64,000 nt of DNA from Trichostrongylus colubriformis (Eukaryota; Nematoda; Chromadorea; Rhabditida; Trichostrongylidae). The position numbers and the translations under genes are program-made. The stretch spans positions 25,445,426 to 25,509,425 of the forward strand of contig OZ022256.1 of the NCBI GenBank assembly GCA_963978905.1, given 5' to 3'. The notes under the pieces are model-generated. The model searched no databases, was not told where the DNA came from, and saw only the letters and a program-made list of their open reading frames with translations. Of this stretch, positions 31,901 through 44,650 are shown in pieces (the stretch's first letter is position 1; each line of letters starts with the position of its first letter).

Positions 31901-34390
31901 ATTTTTGGACGATTTCGATCGCAGCAGTTATCAGGTACTACAAAAATTTTGGAGGAAATCTTTGGCCATTCTAGAAATGTGGAAGAAAGATAGGGTGAAC
32001 TTGTACTTTCAGGACTACGCTCAACAAATATGATTTTCGTTGTCAACGTGTTAGTTTGACTTTAATTATGAGTTTTCATCTCATTTGACGGTTTATTTTT
32101 TGGAGAGCATCCTAGAGCGGAGCTCGAAAGTGGAGTTTCCGTGCAGAATGGGTGTAATATTCGTGTTCGGAAGGTCAACTAACTCGAAATGGTATGAAAT
32201 GTGGTAGGAGAAGGTAGGTTTGACCATGGGTACAGTCCCTTTTCCGTTTGTAGAAGTGAAGAACTAGCGAATGCAATGAAGATCAGTGGTACATGCACAG
32301 CATGGATGCACATCGCTATAAATTCATCTACGAGCAAGCAAGAGAATTAGTCAAGACTCCATGACATGTGAGCCGTCGTCTCGTTTGTCGAACGTGCCGT
32401 CGAAGGTGTACCGCTGTCCTACTCAAAATTTCGAATTTGGGTGAAACTCTCGATTGGGCGAAATTTCGTCCTTGGAGGCAGTTTGACCCTGAACACCACT
32501 ATCATATCATTTTCGCGAAAAAGTGCCTTGCTCGTGTACTATGATCGCTGGCAGGCTCGAAACGTTGGACTTTCACAAGCATGTCTGTCCATCCGCAAAT
32601 GAATGATTGTGATAAGGGAGTAGATAGAAAAAACAACCACTCACGGAGATGAGCAAGTGAATTAGCATAGATTAGCAGTATCAATCTACGGATGTGATAG
32701 TACCAACACTTATTCAGAGGCACAGTTCGCGATAATATGAGTATCTTGGTTCCACCAGCGAGTGCATAGGCTGTACCATCAGCGTGATGCGAGGGTGGGT
32801 GCTAAACGCGAACAGAACCCGTAAGTGAGATGGTGGCCACCGTCTGAATATGGCCAACATCCATCTTACGACTCACCAGCAAGTCAGCTTTGAAATATCC
32901 TACTTTATATAATCGGCTAAGTGTGCCTATTGGTGTGTGTGTGTACGTCGCCAAATCCGTTTCGCCTTTCGAGTCGATCCCAGAGCGCTGACACTCGCAG
33001 GTAATTGGCAAGGTGGGACGGGAACTTCGATGGTGGATGATCGAAACTGATAACGGTCGATAAGAATCCATAAGGAACGTCAAAAGGCAGATGTTGCCAA
33101 AGCCTCAGGAGCGTGAAAAAGCAAATGTCGCAAAATCCGTTTCGCTTTTTCGGCTAACAGTGAGATATTCGCACTCACAGATATTGCAGGGTACGGGCAC
33201 CTCAATGGTGATTTCTTAATGTTGATAACGGCTTGCAGGGGCTGATAAGAGCCATTAGGAAGTGGATGGGATAAAATTCGCTACACCGCTTACTACTACA
33301 ATAAGACCGCTATAGTAAAAGGGTCTGATGCTCAGTGCTATTGGGTGAACATATTTGGTTTATCTTCTGATATCAGTTGCCGTATATCGATCGCTGCTTG
33401 GCTAGCGTTTCGAAGAATGGTGCATGACCTTTGATACTGCGATTTACATGGAAGATGCAGCAAGATACGATCGAGATTTGTGATAGCAATGCAAGTGATT
33501 AATTTTCTCATGCGGTACCTGCAACAATACTGTGGATCGACCGCTAGACTATGTAAAATTCCGAGTGGTAGCGCACGTTTACAAAAACGATAAGCATGAC
33601 ATCTGGCATATGGTTCTACGACCATTATGTAGGAATTAGATGCTCAACAAGTGGATGAAATGCTACCACTCGATGCAATCGAGCACAAAATTATCGATCC
33701 CTAAGTTGTCTAAACTCTAAACAATGAATGAACACGTTTCATTCTTGATCCAATTACATTGCCGTCCAATAACAAGAGGCATAGACCGCTAAATTATCTA
33801 AACCTCCAAAAAGTGATGGCTTTATTCAGCGGTGAGATGTGCAGTAGGAAACGATTAGATTACCTAGTAGCTTAAAGGCACATTCCAGGATTAGGGAAAC
33901 ATTGCAGCCCTCTCACATGACTAAATAGTTCCCCAAGATGGCAGGGAGGCTGTGCACATATCGAAGCGCGATGATAAGTCATCGCAGCGCGCGGAGCTCT
34001 TGAAGCCAGCTCGGCCGCACCCTGAGCTCGGGCCCGCCCATCCCAGACGTGATTATCGGCAGTGACGGTGGCAATGATGGCAATAACGTGGCAAATGAGG
34101 CCTACGATTTGTGTGGTAACATAAGATAAGGAAGAGATGCCAATCTAAAGGAGACCTTGACATGAGAAAACAGGTGACCCAGAGATCCTTCTGATACCAG
34201 CCAGCGGGACTGATTCGAAGGCTCGTTTTCACGCGGTAATCTCGTCCAAGGCCAGGTGACAGGAGGCCTCATTTTTGTCCTTTTCGGGGGCTTTTTTCTG
34301 ATTTTTCTTTGTCGACGTATTCCTCAGCAGCTCTGATTTCATTGTTTACCGCTTTAACCCACTTAAGGTAAACCTGGAATGTGCCTATAA
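31901..34390. other. No recognised gene; diverged internal repeats
   Basis: 32710-32880 is a distant relative of 39520-39690 (shared AATATGAGTATCTTGGTTC). 32940-33085 and 33120-33250 are distant copies of each other (AAATCCGTTTCGC). No coding motif was seen on either strand. Confidence 0.4.
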
Positions 34391-34941
34391 AGACAGCATT
34401 AGGGGTAATGTGGTGATGGAGAAATCCCTACAAGAAGTCACTCACATGGTAGTTCTGGGCCTAAGAAGGCCACCTGTGGCGAAATCCCGGTGAAAAAGCA
34501 CCCTTCCGAGCTGTAGAAACGCCGCAAAACCCCGCAACCGCACATCTGTTCCGCCTCTTGATAGGTCGATCCCGCCTCCCGATGACGTAATTCCCATTGA
34601 CTGGGGTGGGAGCGGCCAAGGAGATGCGGCAGGATTGAAGGTGTTGCGGCGCGCTTTCGCAGTGTTAGCCTGAAGCTCACTCCAGGAAAAAGATGCTGTC
34701 GTATTTCCAAACATTCCCTTTTGTTTACCTGGCAACATGCCAATGGAAAACTACAGTAGACTTCCCGTCTCTTGACGGACTTGTCGTTCGCGTCGAGAAT
34801 CAACTGTGAAAAGGGGGTCCTATTTCTCGGGTTTTCGGCCAATTCCATCCGTTGTTTCTTCACTGTCCTATTACTAGACATCTCGACTTTCACATTCACT
34901 ACTTCTTTTACTTTTCGTCCGACTTTCCCCTAATGCTGCCT
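34391..34941. mobile_element. TTAA-family element A (551 bp)
   Basis: Inverted ends begin AGACAGCATTAGGGGTAAT on the left and AGGCAGCATTAGGGG on the right. The flanks ATAA and TTCA are degenerate TTAA. A minus frame of 153 codons (34899-34438) has no recognised motif. Its right part resembles the right arm of the larger element at 54696-55875. Confidence 0.72.
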
Positions 34942-34945
34942 TCAA

Positions 34946-35268
34946 AGACAGCATTAGGGATAATACGGTTAATGGAAAAACCCTAAAAGGGTCGAAAATC
35001 GTGCCCCCGAGCTCTAGTGACGGGTAACAGATAAGACCTGACGCCTTGGATAAATCTAGCCCGCCTCCTAGGGTCGACTTTGCCTAAGACTGACTGAGGT
35101 GTAGAGTAATGGGCATGATAGCAGAATGATACTTTTCGTATTGTATTAGAGCCGCGTCGATCAAAATGAAGTAGTGCTTGACGTGTAAGCTTTCGTGGTT
35201 AAAACGTCCACCGGTCAGTGTCAAAGATTGGAAGGAATGAAATAATCGAATTACCCCTAACGCTACCT
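34946..35268. mobile_element. TTAA-family MITE B (323 bp)
   Basis: The ends are AGACAGCATTAGGGATAAT and AGGTAGCGTTAGGGGTAAT, with a right flank of TTAA at 35269-35272. The interior 35070-35260 is about 80% like the MITE at 1252-1628 (CCTCCTAGGGTCGACTT...ACGTCCACCGGTCA), so they are one subfamily. It abuts element A with only four bases between. Confidence 0.8.
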
Positions 35269-35272
35269 TTAA

Positions 35273-36165
35273 GCACTAGATGCTCAGCAAGAGAATATAT
35301 TTTTTACTCCGATACCAGTAGCAACGGCCTGTTTTGACTACCAAATTACGTGGAGTTCCCTGTAGTGATGAGCATTTGTAAAAATACCAGTTGAGCTAAC
35401 GCTCAGTACTACACTTATCACAGTGTGGGACTGTGCTATTTTGACTTCTTCGATATCGGTTGGTCAGCATCGACCATGCCCCCATTACCTAGGGTGTTAT
35501 CGCAATGAGGGGAGGGGGAGCATCCCACTATGGACATTATTTTTTACCTCCCACTATGGACATTATTTTTTACCTAAGTCTAGAAGGGGAAAGGAACCCC
35601 TTATTTCTTTCGCTGAAGATTAGGCATGAATATACGCCTGAACGTGCAGATTGACCTCTCGAAGATCTCTTCAAGATGCTTAGATGTGCAAATTTTTATA
35701 GATGCCCCCTCTCCCCTCACTGCGATAGCACCTTACGTAATTCTATTGTATTATTCGCGCAGTACTGTGAGATAGGTCAACTGGTGCTTGCACAAAAAAC
35801 ATGATATAGACTGCGATAAGAAAAGATAAGAGAAACTGCCATTGTAACAACAACCTTATCGAATGATATTATCAAGTGAAAACTTGGTGAAATGTTGCTT
35901 CTAGGCTGCAAACTCGTCGAATTCAAAAGTCACGAACACATTATTTCCAAGGTTCCGGAAGTCTTTCTTCTTTTTCCTTCACATTTTTGTTCTTCAGCAC
36001 CCCCAGAGCCTTCATGGAGCACGACGAGGCACGAAAATTTCTGTAAACTGTGTCTTTAACCGACTGTTTACTATAGACGCAGCCAATCTGCGGTGTGCTC
36101 ACGCCAGACCAGGTCAGCAGAGGAAAGCATGCAGTATGATGGATGCCAGGAGAATAGTTCTTACT
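35273..36165. other. No recognised gene; 27-bp tandem duplication at about 35521-35575
   Basis: CCCACTATGGACATTATT occurs twice in tandem. Nothing else was identified. Confidence 0.45.
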
Positions 36166-36420
36166 TACTTAGGTTACTCAGGCGACCTGTCCTTCACACG
36201 GCGATTGACCTTGCGCGGGTCCCATCTTCTCTTCCACATTGAGCGGTCCTTCGCAGTCGTCGTACAGTGCACGACAGTCTTGAGCGAAACGAGATCTCGG
36301 ACGTTGTTTCGGAAAGCAAGCGAATCGGACCATCTTGTGGGCGGACGACCAGGTGGACGTTTGTGGTGACGAGGATACCACAACACAGTTGTTGTGCTCC
36401 ATCGGCCGTCTCGTCAGGGC
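36166..36420 (-). pseudogene. RTE-like LINE C-terminal fragment
   Basis: The minus strand reads KRPPGRPPTRWSDSLAF and then a TTTAKDRSMWKRRWDPR stretch, the typical end of RTE-like LINE proteins (GRPPTRWSD, Trp-rich tail). Only the last ~80 codons remain. The fragment lies next to a C-rich run at about 36488. Confidence 0.7.
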
Positions 36421-36589
36421 ACTCCCAGGTGTCGAGGAAAATGGCCGCTTCGATGCGACCCCCCTCTCTTCGGGTTCTCAAATACAACCCCCCCCCCCCT
36501 TTATCAACTACAGCTCGTAAGGCTCTACAGTCTCATTGCTAGGTATCTCATTGCTGTGTTTTTTACCATAAAAAGCACATAAAAGGAGC

Positions 36590-37075
36590 ATAAAAACATT
36601 AAAACATTGCAAAGCACATCAACAAATTGAGAATTGATGAAAAACATACAGTATATATCACAAAATCTGAAAAAAGCAACATACCTTGCTTCGGGGCGAG
36701 TGTTGATTTCGACGATGTGAGCGAATCAAATCTGGAAAAAGCACATAAAAGGAGCATAAAAAACATTGAAACATTGCACAGCACATCAACAAAACGAGAA
36801 ACTATGAAAAACAGTCAATATATATCACAAAATCTGAAAAAAGCAACATACCTTGCTTCGGGACGAGTGTTGATTTCGACGATGTGAGCGACGCAAATCT
36901 GAAAGAAGCACATAAAAGGAGCATTAAAAACATTGAAACATTGCACAGCATATCAACAAAACGAGAAGCTATGAAAAACAGTCAATATACATCACAAAAT
37001 CTGAAAAAAATTAACATACCTTGCTTCGGGACGAGTGTTGATTTCGACGATGTGAGCGACGCAAATCTGAAAAAA
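36590..37075. repeat. 167-bp minisatellite, about three copies
   Basis: CAAAATCTGAAAAAA recurs at 36661, 36828 and 36995, a steady 167-bp period. The copies share GCACATCAACAAA, ATACCTTGCTTCGGG and TTGATTTCGACGATGTGAGC. Plus-strand frames are open but shift phase between copies because 167 is not divisible by three, so I do not call a protein. Confidence 0.85.
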
Positions 37076-39770
37076 AGCAAATAAAGGAAGCATAAAAACA
37101 GTCAAACGCAAAGCATCACGTTAACAATACGAAAAACCAAATTGAAATTAAAAGAAAACAGAGAAAACACCGACTAGAACATCAAAAACATGAAAATCGC
37201 GGTGACATTTGAAACGTAAAGCAGACCGTCGCGGCGCGCAAACTGGAGCGCGCTAACCGACAAAAAAGCCTGAAAATCGCAAGAGTAGACCTTGTTTGTA
37301 CGATCACAACTTTCCTCGTTTTTATCATTTAGGTCCAAAGTCGTTTTTTTTTTCGAAAGAATTATTTGTTTGTTCTTTCTAATGACCGTTTTAGTTGCTT
37401 CAAATGTTCAGAAATGCGAAAGATAGTGAGTCGAGGATTTCTCGAGGAAAATGGAAATTGCATGCGGGTCTTTTGACTTCTAACAGTTATAAATTTTTTA
37501 TGCCGAATGTTTTGCAACCATATGTGTATTTCTGAAACTAGAGACTTTGCTTTTTCCAACGCGCCTTCAAACTCTTTTGTACGTTGCTTAGATCTTCAGA
37601 TACTTGAGTCGAGGAAATGTCGAGGAAAATTTTTCTGCCATCAAGGGCGTGACAGCGTCACACAGAGAGCGTTGAAAACCTCCTAAAAAGCAGCCCCATA
37701 CTTTCTAAACAGTTTTCCTGGTACAGTGCAGTATAACCAACACCTTATCGTTTTCGTCCTTGTTCTGGGTATGCGCCATGCCTCCTACCTTTGCGGTAGA
37801 TGTGATTGGAAGGGCAGCAGATGTAATTAGAAGGGTGGTTGGCCGACCAAGATGATCTCTCGTGGCTTTCAGATAGGACATACATTTGTGGCTTCCGCTT
37901 TCCGACCCGCCATGCACTGGTCTCCTGCTTTAAGGTGCAGATAACATTGAAAGGGTGTTGCACGGTGCGAGTGATCACTTAATATTCTTTGAATGTTCAA
38001 TGCACTGAATATTCTTTGAATGTTTAATGTTCTAGTGAACAGTGATTAGTGCACGTTTCAGTGAACAAATTAGCAATTATATTCAACTACATCGCAATTG
38101 TACTGCATTAATGCTAGTTCCTCTTTCCTTCTTTTCACTGTTTTTTCGTGAATGTGAATGCGTGTGAATGCGCCGCTCAAATTTTAACGAGATATTGTCA
38201 CTGGTCTTTGCCACAATTCGGTCTACACAATTTGTGGAGCCTACGAAAATGGGTCGATTTGGGTGATACCATTCTCTGTTAACCAACGAGCGGTTTTGTT
38301 ACAATGTCTAATTTCCTGTCGGCAAGCCCCGTGACTTCGCTTTGATAAGTTTCGTGGACTTCAATTACCAGAAAGGGTCCAGCAAATATAAATATGGATT
38401 TGAGGAGTTCCTCGTTTTGAGCAGTTCACAGGAGGAAACTATATGTATGAACTTTACACATCACCACATTAGCCGGAAAACGGCAAAGTGTTCACGTTTT
38501 GTGAACTGGCCCAACTGCAACTGGCCAGGAGTGCATTCGTGTGATAGGAGTTGACCCGCTTCTTCAGCAAGTTGTCACATCCATCTAGTTGTCACATCCA
38601 CAAGCGAGGATTTCAGACAACTTTTCTCCTTGTTTATCTCAGCTCAATGAGGATCGCAACCACTTCTTGGGTCATCAGGTGTGTTCTCGTCATCCTCGCC
38701 AGAAGTGCCAATTTTGAAGGCTATTTTTCGCAGTCAATAGGCTTACAAAAGGAGAAAGGAGCAGCTCAGGAACAAGATTTTTGGATAGCCTGATGAGGTC
38801 AGTTCAACCAAGCTCAGCGCTCCATATAGTTCAATCTAACGCTGCCAACTCTCATCTCCACATCGAAAATCTACTGCAGAGTTCAACGCGATGGACTACT
38901 CACTGTTACGCCTAAAACTCTGGCCAAGCAGTGGATTAATCTACTTCCTGGTCCAGGATTTTCGGCTCACAGGCCATCGACATTGAAAAACTTCCGATAG
39001 CTCCGTGAAAATGTGGAAGAGCCAATTGTTTCAGGTACTTTTCCACTACATGCCGCTTCGATGATATCTGAAGCTCAGGATTTGAGGTCCTGCACAAGGT
39101 CTTGTGAAGCTATCCCCAGCATTCCATGATCTTACATAAGCTCAATAGCAGACCAGATGCACACGTCATACGGCTGTCAAAAGAGGATTATGAAACAGCG
39201 AAAGAAATGATCTTTTCTTCTGGTGCGCTTCGTGATGATGATAATATTGATAGAGACGTTTCATAGGGCTTTAATTTTTATTTAAACAATGTGCATTAAA
39301 CTATTTACATGCACCACTGCAACAAAATCATAACAATTCAACAGCGTGAACAACAAGCATGCTTTGCTGGACTGCTTATCTCCATTAGACTCCGTTGATA
39401 GTATGACTGGTATAGCCTGAAATGAAAATGTATTTTTTTCCCTTAGTTGGATACCGACATGTCTTCTTGCACGCATCAATGAACCTTTGGAAGCAATGCA
39501 TTAACATAAAGGTATAGTTTACGGTAATATGAGTATCTTGGTTCTATCCGTGAGCAGATAGGTCCTTCCATAAGGATGAGGTGTGTGTCATCATGGCAGC
39601 GCGATGGTGAGTGCTCAACGCGTAACGAACCTATAAATGATGGTGGCCACCTTTTCATGATGGCCTACACCCATTTGCGGTTCAGCCAGCGAGTAGCGGT
39701 GGCTCTTTTCGTGCATGAGTGGCAGATATCGACTGTACGATGAACTAGAGAAAATTCCCATGAAATTATC
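37076..39770. other. No recognised gene
   Basis: This is AT-rich sequence with scattered short frames and small local duplications (GTTGTCACATCCA at about 38573 and 38590; TCGAGGAAAATG-type motifs at 37445 and 37620). 39500-39700 is distantly like 32710-32880. Confidence 0.4.
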
Positions 39771-39772
39771 GC

Positions 39773-41126
39773 TTAGCTACAGATGCGACCCCCCCCCCCA
39801 CTTCCTCTCCGGTTAAGTGACCCCCTGTCGAGGAATCCTCGACTCCCGGAGTACCCTGCTTCTCGCCTCATCAGATGTCGGGCAAACCTATGTTTCGCCT
39901 CGCCGCAGTGTTGAACCACATCTCGTACTTTTGATCTTGATCTCACGTCGACGTTATGAAGGCCGAGTTCGCGCTGTCGTAAAAGAGTAAGTCCAACAAG
40001 CCGACGCTTTAGAGAAGCCTGTAGTGTTCTGAGTTGGTCTTTGTTGGCTTCCGTAAGCGCCCATGTTTCGCATCCGTAGCACATGGCTGGTAGGACTACC
40101 GAGTCAAATAGCTCAGCCTCGAGGCTCGTCTCCTTTGTGACTTCAACGAGGCCTTTGATGAAGTTGAACGCGGAGCAGGCTGCTTTCCGACGCCTTGCTA
40201 GCTCCGGTTTCAGATCGTTCTTCATGTTCAGTAGACGCCGTAGGTAGACGTATTCGCTGAGTCCTCGACCAGATTTCCGTTCAAAATCACTGGCGTCTGC
40301 CTTCCGACAAACCTCATGATCTTCGTCTTGGACTTGTTGATTACAAGGCCTGCCTTCGAATCTTCAGCATCCAAGCTGCAGAGCATCACATTTGCCTCCT
40401 CAGGTGAACTGGTAATCGGTCGCAAATCGCAGATGGTTCAGGCGCTTCCCGTCGATGTTAACTCCAAATTGGCACGAGTCGCAGCGTCGCAATCGTGGAT
40501 TCGAGGCGAGCAGAGAAGAGGTTTTGGGATCTCCCTGCCGTACACCTTTCTCTACAGCTACCTCGACGTCTTTATGGAAAGACCGAAACACTGTCGTGCA
40601 ATCTGTATAGCATTTGCTCAGCACATTCACGTAGCGCTTCTCCACGCCTTGCTCTTCCAGCGCTTCCCACACCTTCGAGGGTTCCACTGAATCGAGCGCC
40701 TTCTTGTAGTCTGTAAAAGTAAGCACCAGCGGCATGTGATGTTCCCGGGCTACTTCGATCAACCGACAGCAGGTGGCGATATGATCCAATGTGCTGTACG
40801 TGCGACGGAATCCTGCTTGTTCTACCGGTGGCGCTTTATCAAGTGTTCTGCTTATGCTTGCAAGGACGCAGCGTGTGAAAACTTTGCACAGCACCGGCAG
40901 AAGGGCTATAGGACGACAGTTGGATAGATCTTCCCTGTTCCCTTTTTTGAATAGCAAGAGCGTCACTGATTTCCTCCAGGCGTCTGGCACTTGGCATTCT
41001 GTTACTATCGAGTGATTCTTTAAGCGAGAGCACGATACAGAAGTTCTCCGCACGAACGAAGCTTAGCGTGGCAGACTCCAATATCCATAAGTGATTGGCT
41101 GCACTTGTATATCGGTCCACTTGCAT
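39773..41126 (-). pseudogene. RTE-like non-LTR retrotransposon (LINE), 5'-truncated
   Basis: Consecutive minus-strand frames (41053-40400, 40425-40228, 40225-39773) read reverse transcriptase and the RTE-type C-terminus. Motifs are NCRPIALLPVLCKVFTR, EQAGFRRTYSTLDHI, KGVRQGDP, GLVINKSKTKIM, LPAMCYGCETWALT and a final LMRR segment. The catalytic YADD/FADD motif is changed to FATDY, losing an Asp, and there are two frameshifts. The endonuclease domain is missing at about 41130, a usual 5' truncation. A C-run and GGAATCC repeats follow the 3' end. Confidence 0.85.
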
Positions 41127-42025
41127 TCAGCAACGTTGTACGCTGTATTCGCTAAGCCACATGTTGAACAAATTTTATTCAATTATTTCGTGCGCAGCCG
41201 CTTCAAGCAGTGCCGAGCGATGCGCGAAACGCATGACTTTAAATTACTGACTTTGTGTGTCTGTATGTCGATAGTTCGATGTGTAGGTATGTCTTTCAGT
41301 TTGTCTATCAGCAATTGATTAATTGTAAAAAAGGAGTTGACGGAGAAAATGGCCACTCATGGAGGAGAGCAGGAACGGTAGTAATCTATCCGAAACTGGC
41401 AGTTTAGAGCGATAGTCAGATGGTGGTAGCGCCGAGATTGTAACGGCCAAAGCTGGGAGGTTACTGCTCTCGAAACCGGCAACTTTTTCTGGAGTTCGTG
41501 AACAAAGTAAGCTTATGATCACTCATGTGTTCATAACGTCAATGTTGCTTCGAGTTGTCTGATTATTCACAACTGTGAAAGCTGAGATGGCAGCGTCTGT
41601 AAAGACCGATGTTGAAGAAGCTGTTCATTGGACCTAACCCCCGTGCTTCATGCCACCGTTATAACTAAGACTGAATTCTGATCGCGACTTTTCCTGCAGC
41701 CTATTCCTTATGCCTAAAATACATTCCTAATTTCTATATCATCTGTAACTGCTATGCAGATGGGTAATCTATATAACTAAATATTTGACAAAACCGTCCA
41801 CAGGCACATTGAGCACTCAATACGGAGCATTCAAAGAAGTGGTTCTGGAAGAGATGTAATGAGAAAAGCAAAAGCGGGAAGCGTTCCTGAATTATTTTCG
41901 TGGTCAGTTTCCTTCTATACGGGGTCAGTATGAAAAAGAGGAATGTTTCGAAAACTGCTCTGGCTGTTGATTTCATGCCAGAAACAGTGCATCGATCGCT
42001 GTGGGTATCGATTTAGCTCTAACTT
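41127..42025. other. No recognised gene
   Basis: Only short frames without motifs. The sequence is unlike the rest of the window. Confidence 0.4.
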
Positions 42026-44650
42026 GGTTTCGCAGTTGTTATCCTATCTTCATTTTACACGCCCTGGAAGTCGAGGTGATCATAGTGTGGCAGTAAATAA
42101 CGAGCGGGAAAAGAACGATCAAAAATCTGAGAAATGGGAACTCAAGACCATCCTTCACTGCAGCTCCCTCTGCATCACCAGACAGTGGGGCCAGATGCAG
42201 CCGGGCGAAGGGCTAAGTCAAACGGGCACGAACATTATCCCGCCCTCGCGGCAGCTCCGCGGCGGATGCATTGCAGCGCAGTGCTGCGAGATTCAGACAG
42301 GACGTGAAACCGCGCTTTTTCAATGCGAGTTTCGCCATACATCACCTCTTCTCAAGTGAAATGCTCACTTTCAAAGAACTTCTCATCTTTTCTTATTTTC
42401 TCCTTGTCCCAGGCGGTGCTTTCGAGAGAATAGACCCCATCAAGCCGCGTTCCACAGGCCATTGCTGGCTAGAGTATTAGAGTAGGGGTGTATGTCGTTG
42501 GGACATAAAAATCGCAATGAGGCGTCGCGCCCGCCTGTTCACGCACAAGTCGCCCGTTTTTGAATGGGGCCGCTTATCCGTCCCATAACCTTTTTAAATC
42601 TTTTTTTTCATATCCTGACATTTTTATGTACTGATGTAGTTGTGGGGGAGGGCCACTGGACTAAGCTTGGCATTCGGCGCTATTTTACATGGGCCTTTAG
42701 CTTGAGCCTTAGTTTAGGGAAGCTCTTACCTTTCTAAAGTAAGACTCAGGTAAAACCTGGCTAACCTAACTTGAGTGTCTAAATTGAGTGTACAAATGCA
42801 GAGTATTTTGTGGTTTTCAAAAAGTCTAGCCTGAACTGTGTCTGAATGCAAGACCTCTATAATGACGTGGTTGGTTGCAGTGGATAATGAAATCACGTAA
42901 TTTTGATATGATTTCTTGTTGGTGGCGAATGACGACATCTTTTGCGGCAGAAGTAACTTAATAGCTGTTTTTGCTCGCCAACTATGTAATGTGGCCTGGA
43001 AATAATGATGTTCATGACGTCTGAACGGAAACAAAGTCGTCATCGTTGGCCGACTGCGTACTTATCAAAGCTAATGCACTCGTCGAGAGAGCAATGACCT
43101 ACACCTACCGATACTCGCTGCAAAGTGCAACGTGTTCTAGGTTCATAGGCTTTCAATCCATTCCCTCCATTCGCGTTTTCCTCTGTAGGAGCACTGTAGC
43201 TCTGGCGCAAATGCGCTGCCCCCATCGGAATCGGACAACTCGTGCGCGATCATTGCACACAGCATGGGGCCGCGCGATTTTTCTAACCTAACGACATACA
43301 CCCTTAGAGTAGGTGGGGCTACTGTGCTACTCAAATCGCGCCATCTTCGCCTTTTTTTGTCGCTTCAGAACAGTGCACCCATCTCTCCTGCAGCGATTAT
43401 GAGGAGTTTCATGCAATGTTATCGAGATATCCGCATAAAGCTGAGACATGTTGGGGTATTTGACCTTTCGAGCTTTCACGATGAAGCAATTCAACTTAGC
43501 AAAGAGGTAATGTCTCGAAATCTTACGCTGTTATCCTCCTATTAGTTCCGGTGGAACCCATGGAGCATGAGTCAGTTTTCCATGTGTGTGTACGTTTACG
43601 CGCCAGATCAGCAGCCTTATTTCTCCACCTATCAGTCATTGTTCGGGTAAGCCCACCTTCTGGATGTGGAGTCCGAGTAAGATGAGTCAGCTGAAGCGAG
43701 TCCCGTATGTTGGAGTGCTCAAAGCGTATTCGCTTTTGGCCATTAGCAGCGCCACAGACAGTCCCCGTAACTCCTGTTTTTTTCCTCGAATCAAGAGCAC
43801 CACGGCCCTTAAAACTAGTACAGGCTACAACGCCCGCTAGGCTGCTCATGCTCATCTCCTGATATGTTGGTGCGATGCGAATTTCTCATAGAGGATTCCT
43901 GGTATATAAACAGGCTTATCGCAATCGCCCTCTATTTAGCTTGCATCTATCCAAGCGATCCCCCTCTCGCAGGATGTGTTCCATTAGGAAAGTGAAAAGG
44001 CGTCCATCCTACTACATACATACATTGGCAGCGCGTAGTGGTGGATCGTGGGACTAGCGAAGTTGTGAAATTTTAGAAAAGTGACAACGATAAGTATCGA
44101 TTGAGAAAATCACAGGGTTCCAGATTTCATGGAGATGTGAAATCGTGGAATCCTTGGAAAAGGATCAGATACGTATTAATGACGAGTATTATGGGACCCA
44201 CGAAAAAGTGAAATTTCCGTGCTAATGGCACACACCCTGTAGAAGGGGGTGCATCATTAAAGTAGCCCAGGGATTTGAGGAGCAATCGCCCTATCTTTGG
44301 CTTGTATCTATCCAAGCGATCCCCCTCCCGCAGGATGTGTTCCATTAGGAAAGAAACTTTGCGTGGCTAGTGTTATGGGTGCGAGCTTCAGACATCGTTC
44401 GTTCTTGGGTTCTAGGGTGTTTGATAGTTTAAACACTGGCTTTATAAAGTACAGCTATAATTATTTGAGTTTTCATGCTTTGAGGAACTCACCTAGTCTC
44501 ACAGACAGAGTGCTGGCCTGGAATGACCCCCCTCCCCTACTCCGACTTCAATCTTAAAAACCTTTATCCTATGGTCTTCTGCAATGATATTCTTTCTTTC
44601 TCATAGTTCTGTGACTGGAAGGTTACCTGAAGAAAAAAAGGCTCGGGCTC
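42026..44650. repeat. Downstream module D, copy 4 (diverged)
   Basis: This copy has the same order of landmarks as at 10240-13430 (GAAGTCGAGGTGA, CGGCGGAT, GAGCATGAGTCAGTTTTCCA, CAAGCGATCCCC), without the Tc3-like element but with an 818-bp insertion. There is no ShKT gene next to it. A local duplication repeats CAAGCGATCCCC..CTCGCAGGATGTG at 43950 and 44315, and the long frame of other copies is broken. Confidence 0.8.
42486..43303. mobile_element. Mutator-like non-autonomous element, 818 bp, 9-bp TSD
   Basis: Inverted ends GGGTGTATGTCGTT are flanked by exact duplications TTAGAGTAG at 42477-42485 and 43304-43312. D copies at about 12240, 17745 and 21970 show the uninterrupted site. A 9-bp duplication suggests the Mutator superfamily. 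A minus frame of 105 codons has a 65-residue portion nearly identical in the 25-kb relic, but no known motif; no transposase is seen. Confidence 0.85.

Noticed and set aside
34438..34899. 153-codon minus frame inside TTAA element A
   Set aside because: No transposase motif, and related elements do not keep it.
36627..37084. Apparent repeat protein across the 167-bp minisatellite
   Set aside because: The repeat period breaks the reading frame at each unit.
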